Shown: positions 6,955 through 15,255, counted from the first letter of the stretch. The stretch: DNA of 33,357 bases from Candidatus Methanoperedens sp. (GCA_030650845.1 JAUSDC010000084.1:1-33357), one strand, 5' to 3'. Numbers and translations: made by a program. Notes: generated from the letters alone by a model not told the origin.

Positions 6955-8150
6955 AATCCGAGGATCGAGTCCATAGTTCTAAATGTTTTCAGGATATTTT
7001 CAGATGAGCTTTTATCAGGCTGAATGAGACTGACCGCATCTGAAAGTTCTTCCATAGATTTTATAGCCTTACCTGTATCCAGGTTATCATCCATCGCAAT
7101 CTGGAATTTCTTCATAGCTTTCAGTGATATCTTTTCGGCATCATCAATACCATCCGATTCCTTTAATTTGTCAATTACTCCTCGAATATTTTCCAGTTTT
7201 TTCCCTGATTCCTTAATTCCCTGTAGTGTAAAATTAAGCCGTCTTCTGTAGCTTTTTGAAAGTAAGAGGTACTTTATCGCCATCGGGTCATAATTCTTTT
7301 CCAGAAGGTCGCGAAGAGTAAAGAAATTCCCTGTGGATTTTGACATCTTCCTGCCATCTATCATCAGATGCCGTGCATGAAGCCAGTATTTTGACGGATT
7401 CTCCCCGAACGCACCAAAGTTCTGCGCTATTACGGTTTCATGATGCGGATATATATTGTCAACCCCCCCAACATGGATGTCAAAACGGTCTCCAAGATAC
7501 TTTGTACTCATTGCAGAACATTCAATATGCCAGCCAGGTCTTCCTTTTCCCAGTTCGGTCTCCCAGAAGACATCTCCATCCTCAAACTCAAATGATTTCC
7601 AGAGCGCAAAATCTGATAATATGCCAGAATCCTCACCCCATTCATCCCGTTTTATTTTTCTTTTTCCGGGTTTAAGTTTCAAATGAGAGAGCTTCCCCCA
7701 ATCATTGAATTTTGAGACATCATAATATATTGAACCGTCTTTTCCCCTGTAAGCGTAACCGTTCGCCATCATCTTTTTAATTATGTCTATTATTTCAGGA
7801 ACATGCTGCGTTGCTCTTGGAAACACATCTGCATGCAGTAAATTCAACGTCTCCATATCCTCAAAGAATATTCGCGAATAATATTCTGTCAGTTCTTTCA
7901 GTGTTTTTCCTTCAGTCCTTGCTGTCGCTATTGCTTTATCCTCGATGTCAGTAAGGTTCATCACCCTTTTTACCCGGAAGCCTTTGAACATGAGATACCG
8001 GACAAGTACATCCTCGAATACGAACGTCCTGAAATTCCCGATGTGAGCATACTGGTACACTGAAGGTCCGCATGTGTATACCCCCACAACATTACCAATG
8101 GGAATGAAATCTTCTTTTTTTCGAGATAACGTGTTAAAAAGCTTTAACAC
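6942..8150 (-). CDS. CysRS-like protein, short form with altered zinc site
   Basis: A 402-residue class I synthetase of the CysRS family. It has the HIGH motif His36-Ile-Gly-Asn39, the KMSKS loop near residues 268-272, and zinc ligands Cys27, Cys211 and His236. The fourth ligand of E. coli CysRS (Glu238, in HHENE) is replaced by Val240 (HHETV). The chain ends at the MDSILGL position and lacks the roughly 60-residue C-terminal anticodon-binding region of bacterial CysRS. Both features recall MshC, the CysRS-derived cysteine ligase of mycothiol synthesis. The GTG start at 8150 is supported by AGGAGG inside the end of the upstream permease gene, so translation is coupled. It may be the cell's cysteinyl-tRNA synthetase or a paralogue with another acceptor. 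Confidence 0.85.
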   Translation of the reverse strand: MLKLFNTLSRKKEDFIPIGNVVGVYTCGPSVYQYAHIGNFRTFVFEDVLVRYLMFKGFRVKRVMNLTDIEDKAIATARTEGKTLKELTEYYSRIFFEDMETLNLLHADVFPRATQHVPEIIDIIKKMMANGYAYRGKDGSIYYDVSKFNDWGKLSHLKLKPGKRKIKRDEWGEDSGILSDFALWKSFEFEDGDVFWETELGKGRPGWHIECSAMSTKYLGDRFDIHVGGVDNIYPHHETVIAQNFGAFGENPSKYWLHARHLMIDGRKMSKSTGNFFTLRDLLEKNYDPMAIKYLLLSKSYRRRLNFTLQGIKESGKKLENIRGVIDKLKESDGIDDAEKISLKAMKKFQIAMDDNLDTGKAIKSMEELSDAVSLIQPDKSSSENILKTFRTMDSILGLRFF

Positions 8151-8151
8151 C

Positions 8152-8898
8152 CTACATCCTCCTGAAACTCAGAACTCCTATACCCATTGCTATTACAGCA
8201 AAAACAAACATCACTGCAACATCCAGTAATATCGGGAACTGATGTGTGCCCAGAATAATTCCCCTTACCGCATCCACTCCATATGTGAGAGGATTAATGA
8301 AAGTCACGGCATAAAGCCATCCTGAAAGATTGCCGACCGGGAACAGGGCGCCGCTAAAGAAGAACATAGGCCACATAACGAAGTTTATTACAAGGGTGAA
8401 GCCTTCCGGGCTTTTCAGGTTCGCACCTATCACAAGCCCTATGCTGACCATGGCGATCGAGATCAGAAGGAGCATGAGAAAGGCTTTTATGATAACCAAC
8501 GGTGTCAGCGGAACACTGATAAAAAGACCGATGATAAGCAAGAAAACTACCTGTATCATAGCATCGGTTGCCCCCCCCAGCACCTTTCCAGCAAATACGC
8601 TGGCTCTTGATACGGGTGCCACAAGCACTTCTTTTAAAAAGTCAAGTTTCCTGTCCCAGATGATATAGACTCCGTAGAAAAGTGATGCAAAAAGCACGGT
8701 CATCACAATTACCCCTGGATAAATAAAAACCTGATAGTTGTATCCCTCAATAGTTTCAATGGTCGAGCCCACACCTGCCCCGAATGCGAATATCCACAAC
8801 AGCGGCGAGACTATGGATGAGATCACGCGCTCTTTCTCCCGCATATATATCTTGGCTTCCCGAAGCCATATTGCATATATTCCTTCTATTTCACTCAT
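8152..8898 (-). CDS. ABC-2 type transporter permease
   Basis: A 248-residue integral membrane protein. A cytoplasmic N-terminal segment (IYAIWLREAKIYMREKERVISSIVSPLLWIFAFG) leads into six hydrophobic segments, the ABC-2 membrane-domain layout. The late segment PMFFFSGALFPVGNLSGWLYAVTFINPLTYGVDAVRG is typical of DrrB/NodJ-like exporters. It overlaps the ATPase gene by 4 nt and its last codons contain the ribosome binding site of the CysRS-like gene. The substrate is unknown; the family exports drugs, lipids or polysaccharides. Confidence 0.92.
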   Translation of the reverse strand: MSEIEGIYAIWLREAKIYMREKERVISSIVSPLLWIFAFGAGVGSTIETIEGYNYQVFIYPGVIVMTVLFASLFYGVYIIWDRKLDFLKEVLVAPVSRASVFAGKVLGGATDAMIQVVFLLIIGLFISVPLTPLVIIKAFLMLLLISIAMVSIGLVIGANLKSPEGFTLVINFVMWPMFFFSGALFPVGNLSGWLYAVTFINPLTYGVDAVRGIILGTHQFPILLDVAVMFVFAVIAMGIGVLSFRRM

Positions 8899-9887
8899 TT
8901 TTTCATCATCCTTTCCCAGAAACCGCCCTCTGCTTCACCCTCACGGATCTCCCTGCCAGTATAATGCATGAACACATCATTCAACGTTCCGCTCCTTACT
9001 TCCACAAAATCAATGGGTCCAGTGTGTGTGAGAAGATCCTGAAGGTGCTTGCTTGCATCCTTTATTGAAAGGTATAGCAACCCTTCTTTAACTTCAATTT
9101 TCCTGACATATTCAAGCTTCTTCAATGCTTCTGTATCCGGGGTTCGTAGTTTGAGTTTGACTACATCTCCGACTATTTGATTCTTTAGTTCTGATGGTGA
9201 ATCAAGCACTACGATCTTTCCATAATCGATGATAGCTATCCTGTCGCACAAATTCTCAGCCTCTTCCATATAATGAGTTGTCAACATGACTGTCATGCAT
9301 TCCTTTACCGCAAGGTCGCTGATATATTCCCAGATGTGCTCTCTCGTCTGGGGATCAAGCCCGAGCGTAGGCTCATCCAGAAAAAGTATCTTTGGGTGGT
9401 GCATTATGCCTCGTGCAAGTTCAAGCCGCCGGCGCATGCCGCCAGAGTAAGTATTGACAAGATCATCCGCACGCTTTTCAAGGTTCACAATAGAAAGCAC
9501 TTCACTGATGCGCTGCTTTCTTATTTCACGCGGAACTCCAAATAGAAGGTTGTGCATCTGGAGATTTTCCCGTCCTGTTAGAAGGTCGTCTACGCTTGGA
9601 GACTGGAAGACGATGCCTATGGACTTTCTTACTTTTCCAGGGTCTTTTACTATATCAAAACCATTCACCCAGGCCTTTCCTGATGTGGGTTTCAGGATGG
9701 TGCAAAGCATAGAGATAAGGGTGGTCTTTCCTGCGCCATTGGGGCCAAGGAGACCGAATATCTCACCTTCTTTGACTTCAAGGTTCATGCTGTCAACTGC
9801 AGAGATCTTGCCATATTTTTTGGTGAGCACTTCGGTTTTGATGACCACAGGCTCTTCGCTGAAGCAGCCTTCAGGTTTGGTGTGCAT
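8895..9887 (-). CDS. ABC transporter ATP-binding protein (DrrA/CcmA-like)
   Basis: A 330-residue ATPase subunit: Walker A Gly48-Pro-Asn-Gly-Ala-Gly-Lys-Thr-Thr, Q-loop in GIVFQSPSVDDLLTG, signature YSGGMRRRLELARG (variant of LSGGQ), Walker B ILFLDEPTLGLDP, and H-loop TTHYMEEAE. A C-terminal extension of about 90 residues is typical of DrrA-type exporters. It is the first gene of a three-gene minus-strand operon, with a T/A-rich TATA-like stretch about 30 nt upstream. It energises export with the adjacent permease. The start might lie a few codons later, since residues 1-15 fall outside the domain. Confidence 0.93.
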   Translation of the reverse strand: MHTKPEGCFSEEPVVIKTEVLTKKYGKISAVDSMNLEVKEGEIFGLLGPNGAGKTTLISMLCTILKPTSGKAWVNGFDIVKDPGKVRKSIGIVFQSPSVDDLLTGRENLQMHNLLFGVPREIRKQRISEVLSIVNLEKRADDLVNTYSGGMRRRLELARGIMHHPKILFLDEPTLGLDPQTREHIWEYISDLAVKECMTVMLTTHYMEEAENLCDRIAIIDYGKIVVLDSPSELKNQIVGDVVKLKLRTPDTEALKKLEYVRKIEVKEGLLYLSIKDASKHLQDLLTHTGPIDFVEVRSGTLNDVFMHYTGREIREGEAEGGFWERMMKK

Positions 9888-10076
9888 GAGTTATGATATG
9901 TTTTCTTTGAATAAAAGCATAGAGGAAAAACATTAAAGAGTTCACAAGTCATTGAGATAGCCATATTAATAAAGCCCAATTCAAACCATAATCAAGCTCT
10001 GCTTTGCGGTCTGAAATAAAAATCATGCTAACATATAATATAATAATCAGTATTATACTAAGGTCTAAAACAAACT

Positions 10077-10793
10077 ATGCCACAACTCTCATTCCGCGTC
10101 ATCCTCGTTGAACCTCTGTACAGCGGCAATGTGGGGTCAGTCGCCCGCGTTATGAAGAACTTTGGTTTTTGTGAACTTGTGCTTGTTTCACCATGCAATA
10201 TCGACATGAAAGCAAAGGTCATGGCTGTCCACGCATATGAAATAATAGAGAACGCAAAGATCGAATTCTCACTTTTCGATGCGGTCAGAGGTTCAAATAT
10301 AGTTGTTGGAATGACAGGAAATCCGGGTAAAACAGATAACAAACATATGAGACTGCCAGCTCTATCTCCCAGAAAGCTCAAGGAAAAACTTACTGGCAGC
10401 GGTGGAGTTATCTCGCTTGTTTTCGGGAGAGAAGATCATGGACTGCAAAATGAAGAGCTTGAGATGTGCGATCTTATTGTGAATATCCCGACAAGCCCTG
10501 AATATCCGAGCATGAACCTCTCTCATGCGGTATCAATCGTGTTATATGAACTGAGCGATGTCAGCGGAGGAAATACATATCTTGCTGACCATTTTGACAT
10601 AGATCTATTATACGGACACTTGGATGAAGTACTGGATGATATTGAGTACAAGGAACACAAGGAAGACAAGACAAAACTTATGATGCGCCGGATACTTGGA
10701 CGTGCTGAACTTACAGGGCGCGAAGTACAGACCCTGAGAGGCGTTCTGCGGCGCATACAATGGAAGCTGAATAAAAACTTGAATAAACTATGA
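10077..10793 (+). CDS. trmJ: TrmJ-type SPOUT RNA methyltransferase
   Basis: A 238-residue SpoU/TrmH-superfamily enzyme. Motif 1 reads VEPLYSGNVGSVARVMKNFG, motif 2 GGVISLVFGREDHGLQNEEL, and motif 3 IPTSPEYPSMNLSHAVSIVLYEL, the trefoil-knot SAM site. The archaeal homologue of TrmJ 2'-O-methylates position 32 of tRNAs; that target is inferred from similarity. A basic C-terminal helical segment (about 190-238) resembles the TrmJ extension. ATTATACTA about 20 nt before the ATG suggests a leaderless start. It overlaps the methanogenesis marker 14 gene by 4 nt. Confidence 0.88.
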   Translation: MPQLSFRVILVEPLYSGNVGSVARVMKNFGFCELVLVSPCNIDMKAKVMAVHAYEIIENAKIEFSLFDAVRGSNIVVGMTGNPGKTDNKHMRLPALSPRKLKEKLTGSGGVISLVFGREDHGLQNEELEMCDLIVNIPTSPEYPSMNLSHAVSIVLYELSDVSGGNTYLADHFDIDLLYGHLDEVLDDIEYKEHKEDKTKLMMRRILGRAELTGREVQTLRGVLRRIQWKLNKNLNKL

Positions 10794-12295
10794 CAAATCC
10801 TGTTAATTTAATCCTCGGATGCCTGTTCGGCACAAAACCAAGAATTGCGGAAAGCCAGATAATCGGCCCTGCCGAGCTAAAAGGCGATCCGAGGATGGGA
10901 ATGGTCACCCAGTTCTTTATCGTAGCATCCATCGAAGTAGGAAATACCACCACCAAATGCATCCTCACGGCTACGAACATGAAAGACGGGCGGACGCGTC
11001 TTTTGAATAAGACCGTAAAGATGACTCGTGATGTAAGGAAGCCTAAGCCTAACGAGAGGATATTTGGCTCGACTCTTAGCGGTGTATCGTTGACAAGGGA
11101 ATCAATAGCTGAACTTGTTCGCGATACACTCATCGAAGCTCATGAGGCTGTAAACCTCGATATCAAGACAGGCCTTGATTTTGCAGTTAGATCCACAGGT
11201 GTAGTGGCTGGTTTCTCATCTCCCCACGAAGTTGGAGAATTCATAAAAGCTCTTGCTGACGGCTGTCTTATGGCAGGCATCCCGCCAAAGAAGATGGTTC
11301 CTGCCATGTCAATAGATAATGTTCCGGTAAGGTTCAGGGATCATACTCTCATCGATAAGATCGTGTTCACAGGCGCGGTTGGAGGTGTGCTTCCTCCAGT
11401 TGGCTCCACGGGCGTTGAAATAGTTGCGAACGAGATGGAGGGTGAGCTTTCTACTGCAGGGATAAAGGAAGGAGCAAAATGGGCAGGAGTTGATTACAGG
11501 AATCCAGTTTTTTCCATGGACTTTGGAACAACGCTTAAAGGACGCATCACGAACGGGGATCTTCCATATGCCAGAACAATAGCCAATTTGTGCGGCTATG
11601 CTGGTGCGATCCCTGATGCAGTGATAAAAGGCACAGGGCTGGTGGACAGGAGATACGGGGCAGCGCTTGACCTGTTCCATGACAACAAAGAAAGAGCGAT
11701 ATGGCTGACAAAAGGCGGGAATATAGAGAAATACGCTAAGGAGATCCATGAAAGGATATCTATCGAGATCGTGCCTGAGAACAGGGACAGGTACGGAAGC
11801 GTGCCAGTTGATCCGGCTGCTGCAAGGGAGATCGGGGTAATGCTTCTCGGGTGCGATGCTGGCACTAACGGAAGTCTTATGCCTGAACTGACTGATATTG
11901 GCTCAGAGATATATTCCAGACATGGTCTTAAGACAATGTTCGCCACGCTTGATCTTGTTTGCGCAATGATGGTCGAGAGGTTTATGATGCTGGGAATAGA
12001 GAATGAACTTATTAGCGAAAAGACATCAATAGGGTTGACCGGCAGGGCTGCTATTACCGGATGCAAGCCGTACCTGATATTAAGAGCCATCAAGAAATTG
12101 GGACTCTATGATTCTCCGCGAGACCATGTGGTGTTCGTGGACGACGGGCTTGCGCGCGGCGCTGCTGTTATGGCGCGGTGTATGAATTCCATGGGTGTCC
12201 CGAAAAATCCCATTGGCGGAGTGCGTGGCGGCAGATGCGTGTTGAATGAACGTATTGAATATTACAGACGATCAAAAGAGAAGTCACAACCTTAA
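10790..12295 (+). CDS. mmp14: Methanogenesis marker protein 14 (RACo/RamA-like ASKHA fold)
   Basis: A 501-residue protein recognised as methanogenesis marker 14, a family found in methanogens and related methanotrophic archaea. The segment IVASIEVGNTTTKCIL (about 45-60) resembles the phosphate-1 loop of the actin/ASKHA fold, and VFSMDFGTTLKGRI and DDGLARGAAVMARCM have the same flavour. Distant relatives reductively activate corrinoid proteins (RamA, RACo), but no N-terminal iron-sulfur domain is visible. The true role is unknown. It starts at an ATGA overlap with trmJ and is followed by DUF1890 and DUF1894 genes, also methanogen-specific. Confidence 0.9.
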   Translation: MTNPVNLILGCLFGTKPRIAESQIIGPAELKGDPRMGMVTQFFIVASIEVGNTTTKCILTATNMKDGRTRLLNKTVKMTRDVRKPKPNERIFGSTLSGVSLTRESIAELVRDTLIEAHEAVNLDIKTGLDFAVRSTGVVAGFSSPHEVGEFIKALADGCLMAGIPPKKMVPAMSIDNVPVRFRDHTLIDKIVFTGAVGGVLPPVGSTGVEIVANEMEGELSTAGIKEGAKWAGVDYRNPVFSMDFGTTLKGRITNGDLPYARTIANLCGYAGAIPDAVIKGTGLVDRRYGAALDLFHDNKERAIWLTKGGNIEKYAKEIHERISIEIVPENRDRYGSVPVDPAAAREIGVMLLGCDAGTNGSLMPELTDIGSEIYSRHGLKTMFATLDLVCAMMVERFMMLGIENELISEKTSIGLTGRAAITGCKPYLILRAIKKLGLYDSPRDHVVFVDDGLARGAAVMARCMNSMGVPKNPIGGVRGGRCVLNERIEYYRRSKEKSQP

Positions 12296-12364
12296 AATTC
12301 GGTGAACATGACAAAATTCGAAAATATTACGAGTAACAGCGAACTTACACGAACCCTGCGCGTA

Positions 12365-12410
12365 TCCGCATCATCCGCGCTATCCGTGTTCTATTTCATG
12401 TTCTTTCCTT
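12365..12410. repeat. Degenerate ATCCGC-type repeat between mmp14 and DUF1890
   Basis: The stretch contains near-tandem ATCCGC/ATCCGT units (TATCCGC, ATCATCCGC, CTATCCGTG). It looks like dispersed intergenic repeat material rather than promoter sequence. It occurs in the 140-nt gap between the mmp14 stop and the DUF1890 start. Confidence 0.35.
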
Positions 12411-12435
12411 TAATCTATGATGAAAGGAGTTTCAC

Positions 12436-12888
12436 ATGAAAGCGCTTCTTATGATGGGATGCCCTGAACTGCCTGTGCAGACCGCGGTTGCTCTTTATAT
12501 CGCGAATAAATTGAACCGCGAGGGCTTCGAGGTCACCTCAGCTGGAAATAAAGCTGCGATAAGCCTTCTTCTGAACTCTGACCCTGAAAAACATTATATC
12601 AAAAAGGTGATGGATCTTGACAGGTGCATAGGCGCCCTGGCAGAGAAAAAGATGGATTTTGACCTGTGTTTCGTGTTCATTCACAGCGACAGCGGAACAA
12701 CATATCTCGCAACGGTCAAGTCGCTCTCGCAGGCAAAGACCGTAGCTGTGATCTTTGGAAAAGATATTGAGCCGCTCATCAAGGCGAGCGAGGGTTCTAT
12801 CATCATCGCAGCAAAGGCTGTGCATAATCCCACGCCGCTGAGAGCACAAATTGACGGAGTGAAGTCATGGGCTGCATTGACGAAATGA
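12436..12888 (+). CDS. DUF1890 family protein (methanogen-conserved)
   Basis: A 150-residue protein beginning MKALLMMGCPELPVQTAVALYIANKL, the DUF1890 pattern with an early Cys (Cys9). The alternating hydrophobic strands and helices suggest a Rossmann-like or cobalamin-binding-like alpha/beta fold. Later TTYLATVKSLSQAKTVAVIFGKD fits a second half of that fold. The family occurs in methanogens next to DUF1894 proteins, and no reaction is known. A ribosome binding site GAAAGGAG lies 12420-12428. It overlaps the DUF1894 gene by 22 nt. Confidence 0.85.
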   Translation: MKALLMMGCPELPVQTAVALYIANKLNREGFEVTSAGNKAAISLLLNSDPEKHYIKKVMDLDRCIGALAEKKMDFDLCFVFIHSDSGTTYLATVKSLSQAKTVAVIFGKDIEPLIKASEGSIIIAAKAVHNPTPLRAQIDGVKSWAALTK

Positions 12889-13157
12889 ATTATGAGATCC
12901 TACTGCCCAACAGCGGTTTTAAGGAGTGCGCGGATTTTATCAAGAAGAATTTCAAGGAGATCTATTATGTACCTCCTGGTTTTAAGATATTTGATAATTA
13001 TCTGGTAGGGCTGCCTCCTATTCCCCTGGCTGTTGATGGTAGTGACGTTATCCTGCCTTATGTCAAGCCCTGCCATGGATGTTTTGTGCTGAGGATTCCG
13101 GGAGGGGAGGAAGTGGAGAGATTGAGGAAGGGGGAGTTTGAGGTGAAAAACATTTAA
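12867..13157 (+). CDS. DUF1894 family protein (methanogen-conserved)
   Basis: A 96-residue protein of a small methanogen-specific family. Visible landmarks are the N-terminal MGCIDEMNYEILLPNSGF, a VPPGFKIFDNYLVGLPPIPL hydrophobic core, and a late Cys-His-Gly-Cys motif in KPCHGCFVLRI that could bind a metal or form a redox pair. The start at 12867 has GGAG 5-6 nt upstream; an alternative ATG at 12885 overlaps the DUF1890 stop as ATGA. Translation coupling with DUF1890 suggests a joint function, not known. Confidence 0.85.
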   Translation: MGCIDEMNYEILLPNSGFKECADFIKKNFKEIYYVPPGFKIFDNYLVGLPPIPLAVDGSDVILPYVKPCHGCFVLRIPGGEEVERLRKGEFEVKNI

Positions 13158-13162
13158 ATATA
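13153..13162 (+). promoter_or_regulatory. TATA box of the small membrane protein gene
   Basis: TTTAAATATA overlaps the DUF1894 stop codon and lies about 24 nt before the ATG at 13181 and 45 nt before the ATG at 13202. The position suits transcription starting close to 13183. Confidence 0.45.
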
Positions 13163-13201
13163 TCTTTTGAGAATATACATATGGTATTATTTGGTGGAAC
13201 C

Positions 13202-13378
13202 ATGAACAAAAAGATAAAAGATATACTTGTAATAATAGGATTAGTAATTGGTGCGTTTTCTTCTATAGCTGGTGGTATTAATGTCACACGCGACGATTTC
13301 GCATATGCCATCGTTTATCTGAATCTAATACTTTATTCTCTATGTTTAATCATCGTTGGCACCAGCAGGGAAACATAA
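13202..13378 (+). CDS. Small two-helix membrane protein
   Basis: Predicted 58-residue protein: a basic start MNKKIKD, a hydrophobic segment ILVIIGLVIGAFSSIAGGI, a short polar loop NVTRDDF, and a second hydrophobic segment YAIVYLNLILYSLCLIIVG, ending SRET. The ATG at 13202 has GGTGG 5 nt before it; an in-frame ATG at 13181 lies about 25 nt after the TATA-like TTTAAATATA (13153-13162) and could be a leaderless start. No family is recognised. It follows the DUF1894 gene but appears to have its own promoter. Confidence 0.5.
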   Translation: MNKKIKDILVIIGLVIGAFSSIAGGINVTRDDFAYAIVYLNLILYSLCLIIVGTSRET

Positions 13379-13470
13379 CATTACAGCAATTCATTCATCC
13401 TGCGGACAGACAGCGTACTCAGCGCGGTCGGCCGGGCGATAGGCATGCGGACAAGATAACGGAAAATCAA

Positions 13471-13538
13471 CAACGAACCCAACGAACTCCTTACGAACTC
13501 ACGCTATTGGAGTTCGTTTCAGTTAGTTTAGTTCGTTG
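13471..13538. repeat. Imperfect inverted repeat in the intergenic region
   Basis: The left arm CAACGAAC...AACGAACTCC (13471-13490) is mirrored by GGAGTTCGTT (13509-13518) and GTTCGTTG (13531-13538), with a 12-nt insertion in the right arm. A related stretch with the same CAACGAAC and ACTCACGC landmarks occurs at 31091-31125. The rest of the 13379-13646 gap holds no gene I can support. Confidence 0.5.
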
Positions 13539-13646
13539 CTCTGTTTCATGTTGGCTGCTTCGGATTCCACGATGCACCACAACTGTTTAAACATATAATT
13601 TTTATATTCGTATCAGAGGATTAATATTCAAATCATGTCGATCCAG

Positions 13647-15092
13647 TTAATACGTCTTTGCCATTATTGCCATACTTTCCGTTTCCCTTCCGCAAACTGG
13701 GCACTTTCCTGCGCCTTTCCCCATATCTCCCTCCGGGACACCGAGTATCCCGGCACCCACTGCTTCTTCCATCGCAAGTCCGCATTCCCGTTCGCCGCAC
13801 CACGCTATCCTTGCGATTCCTGTTGTGATCCTTTCCTTTACTTCTTCAAGTGTATCACAGTTGATTATTCTTTCTTTCAGCGAGATCGAAGCTTTTTCCA
13901 ACAGGCTTTCATGGACTGCTTCAAAGCGTTTTCTTACCTCTTCCACGATATTAGCAAGTGGAGCTGTTTCCTTGTTCCCGTTATCCCTTCTTACAATGGT
14001 AACCACATTGTTCTTCAGGTCGCGCGGACCTATCTCCACACGCACAGGCACACCTTTCATCTCCCACCTGTAATACTTGGCACCAGGACGCTCATCACTT
14101 GTATCAAGAGCAACTCGAATGCCATCTTTTTTCAGCACTTCAGCGACATCGCTGCATGCTTTTATTATGTCCTCGCTATTTCCGAATATTATCGGGATGA
14201 CTACCACCTGGACAGGCGCTACTTCAGGAGGGAACACAAGACCTTTTCCATCGCCATGTATCGATATGAGAGCCGCAATGCTACGCTCAGAGATTCCATA
14301 GCAGGTCTGGTGGGCATACACCTGCTCACCGTTTAAGTCTTCATATTTTATATCAAATGTCTTTGCAAAGTTACTCCCGAGATGATGCGCAGTTCCTATC
14401 TGCAGCGTCTTGCTATCAGGCATCAGTGTATCCACAGCCATAGTGTAATCTGCACCAGGGAACTTATCCCAGTCCGGGCGCTTAGAGACAATGGTGGGTA
14501 TTGCAAGCCGCCTGTAGAACTCCTGATATATTCGTGTGGCTTCCTTAACCTGTTCCGCTGCCTCACCCCAGGTAGCATGAACAGTATGCGCCTCTTTGAA
14601 CGAGGTTATCTCGCGAAGGCGGATAAGAGGGCGGGTATGTTTAGTTTCATACCTGAATGTGTTGACTATCTGGTATATCTTGATCGGCAGGTCGGCATGG
14701 GAGCGAACCCAGACCTTATACATCGGATAAATAGCCGTTTCGGAAGTCGGTCGCATCGCAAGTTTGACATCAAGTTCATTCTTGCCCCCATGGGTGACCC
14801 AGTACACTTCATTCTCGAAGCCTTTTATATGTTCAGCTTCCTTCATGAACTCAGTTTCAGGGATCAGCAATGGAAAAAGCGCTTCTTGGTGATCTTTATC
14901 AAGCAGTTCGCGAATTATGGCATAGGTACGCTTTCGCACATCAAAACCGAAGGGAAACCAGACATACAGTCCTTTTACTGGATAGCGCACGTCCATTATT
15001 TCTCCTATCAGGAGAAGTTCGTTATACCATTCGCTAAAGTTAGATTTTGATGGAAGTGCTGATTTTTTTTCTTCTGTTTGCTTTTCTGCCAT
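13647..15092 (-). CDS. proS: Prolyl-tRNA synthetase (archaeal/eukaryotic type)
   Basis: A class II synthetase that charges tRNA-Pro. Recognisable parts: motif 1 region [17 protein letters not shown], motif 2 [25 protein letters not shown], motif 3 [21 protein letters not shown], then the anticodon-binding domain and a C-terminal zinc-type domain with Cys residues ([15 protein letters not shown]), ending in the invariant Tyr. This C-terminal domain marks the archaeal/eukaryotic-type enzyme. The ATG at 15092 (MAEKQTEE) is preferred over a GTG at 15101. The upstream direct repeat puts an A+T-rich box near -25. Confidence 0.96.
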   Translation of the reverse strand: MAEKQTEEKKSALPSKSNFSEWYNELLLIGEIMDVRYPVKGLYVWFPFGFDVRKRTYAIIRELLDKDHQEALFPLLIPETEFMKEAEHIKGFENEVYWVTHGGKNELDVKLAMRPTSETAIYPMYKVWVRSHADLPIKIYQIVNTFRYETKHTRPLIRLREITSFKEAHTVHATWGEAAEQVKEATRIYQEFYRRLAIPTIVSKRPDWDKFPGADYTMAVDTLMPDSKTLQIGTAHHLGSNFAKTFDIKYEDLNGEQVYAHQTCYGISERSIAALISIHGDGKGLVFPPEVAPVQVVVIPIIFGNSEDIIKACSDVAEVLKKDGIRVALDTSDERPGAKYYRWEMKGVPVRVEIGPRDLKNNVVTIVRRDNGNKETAPLANIVEEVRKRFEAVHESLLEKASISLKERIINCDTLEEVKERITTGIARIAWCGERECGLAMEEAVGAGILGVPEGDMGKGAGKCPVCGRETESMAIMAKTY

Positions 15093-15109
15093 GAGGGTCA
15101 CTTGAATGC

Positions 15110-15155
15110 TAATATTGTCTTATTAGCTTTAAGCTTTGGTTAATATTGTCTTATT
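15110..15155. repeat. Two perfect 15-bp direct repeats in the proS/nikR divergent region
   Basis: TAATATTGTCTTATT occurs at 15110-15124 and again at 15141-15155, 31 bp apart (about three helical turns). The first copy sits about 25 bp upstream of the proS ATG on the minus strand, where a TATA box is expected. This could be a tandem operator or a duplicated promoter element. Confidence 0.55.
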
Positions 15156-15221
15156 GTTCTGGAAACAAAAGTTATTAAAATATAGATAAATAATATTGAA
15201 AAATGAAAAGATATATCAAGT

Positions 15222-15233
15222 TTTAAAATATAT
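15222..15233 (+). promoter_or_regulatory. TATA-like box of the NikR-family gene
   Basis: TTTAAAATATAT is centred about 27 nt before the ATG at 15256, consistent with a leaderless or near-leaderless transcript. No purine-rich ribosome binding site is seen before the ATG. Confidence 0.45.
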
Positions 15234-15255
15234 TGAACTGTCAGGCGATTGATAA

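Noticed and set aside
13550-13575. TGCACCA resembling a tRNA 3' end
   Set aside because: No T-arm or acceptor pairing upstream; only a chance CCA.
13635-14336. Long plus-strand open frame of 233 codons
   Set aside because: It is the antisense shadow of proS, whose class II motifs are unmistakable on the minus strand.
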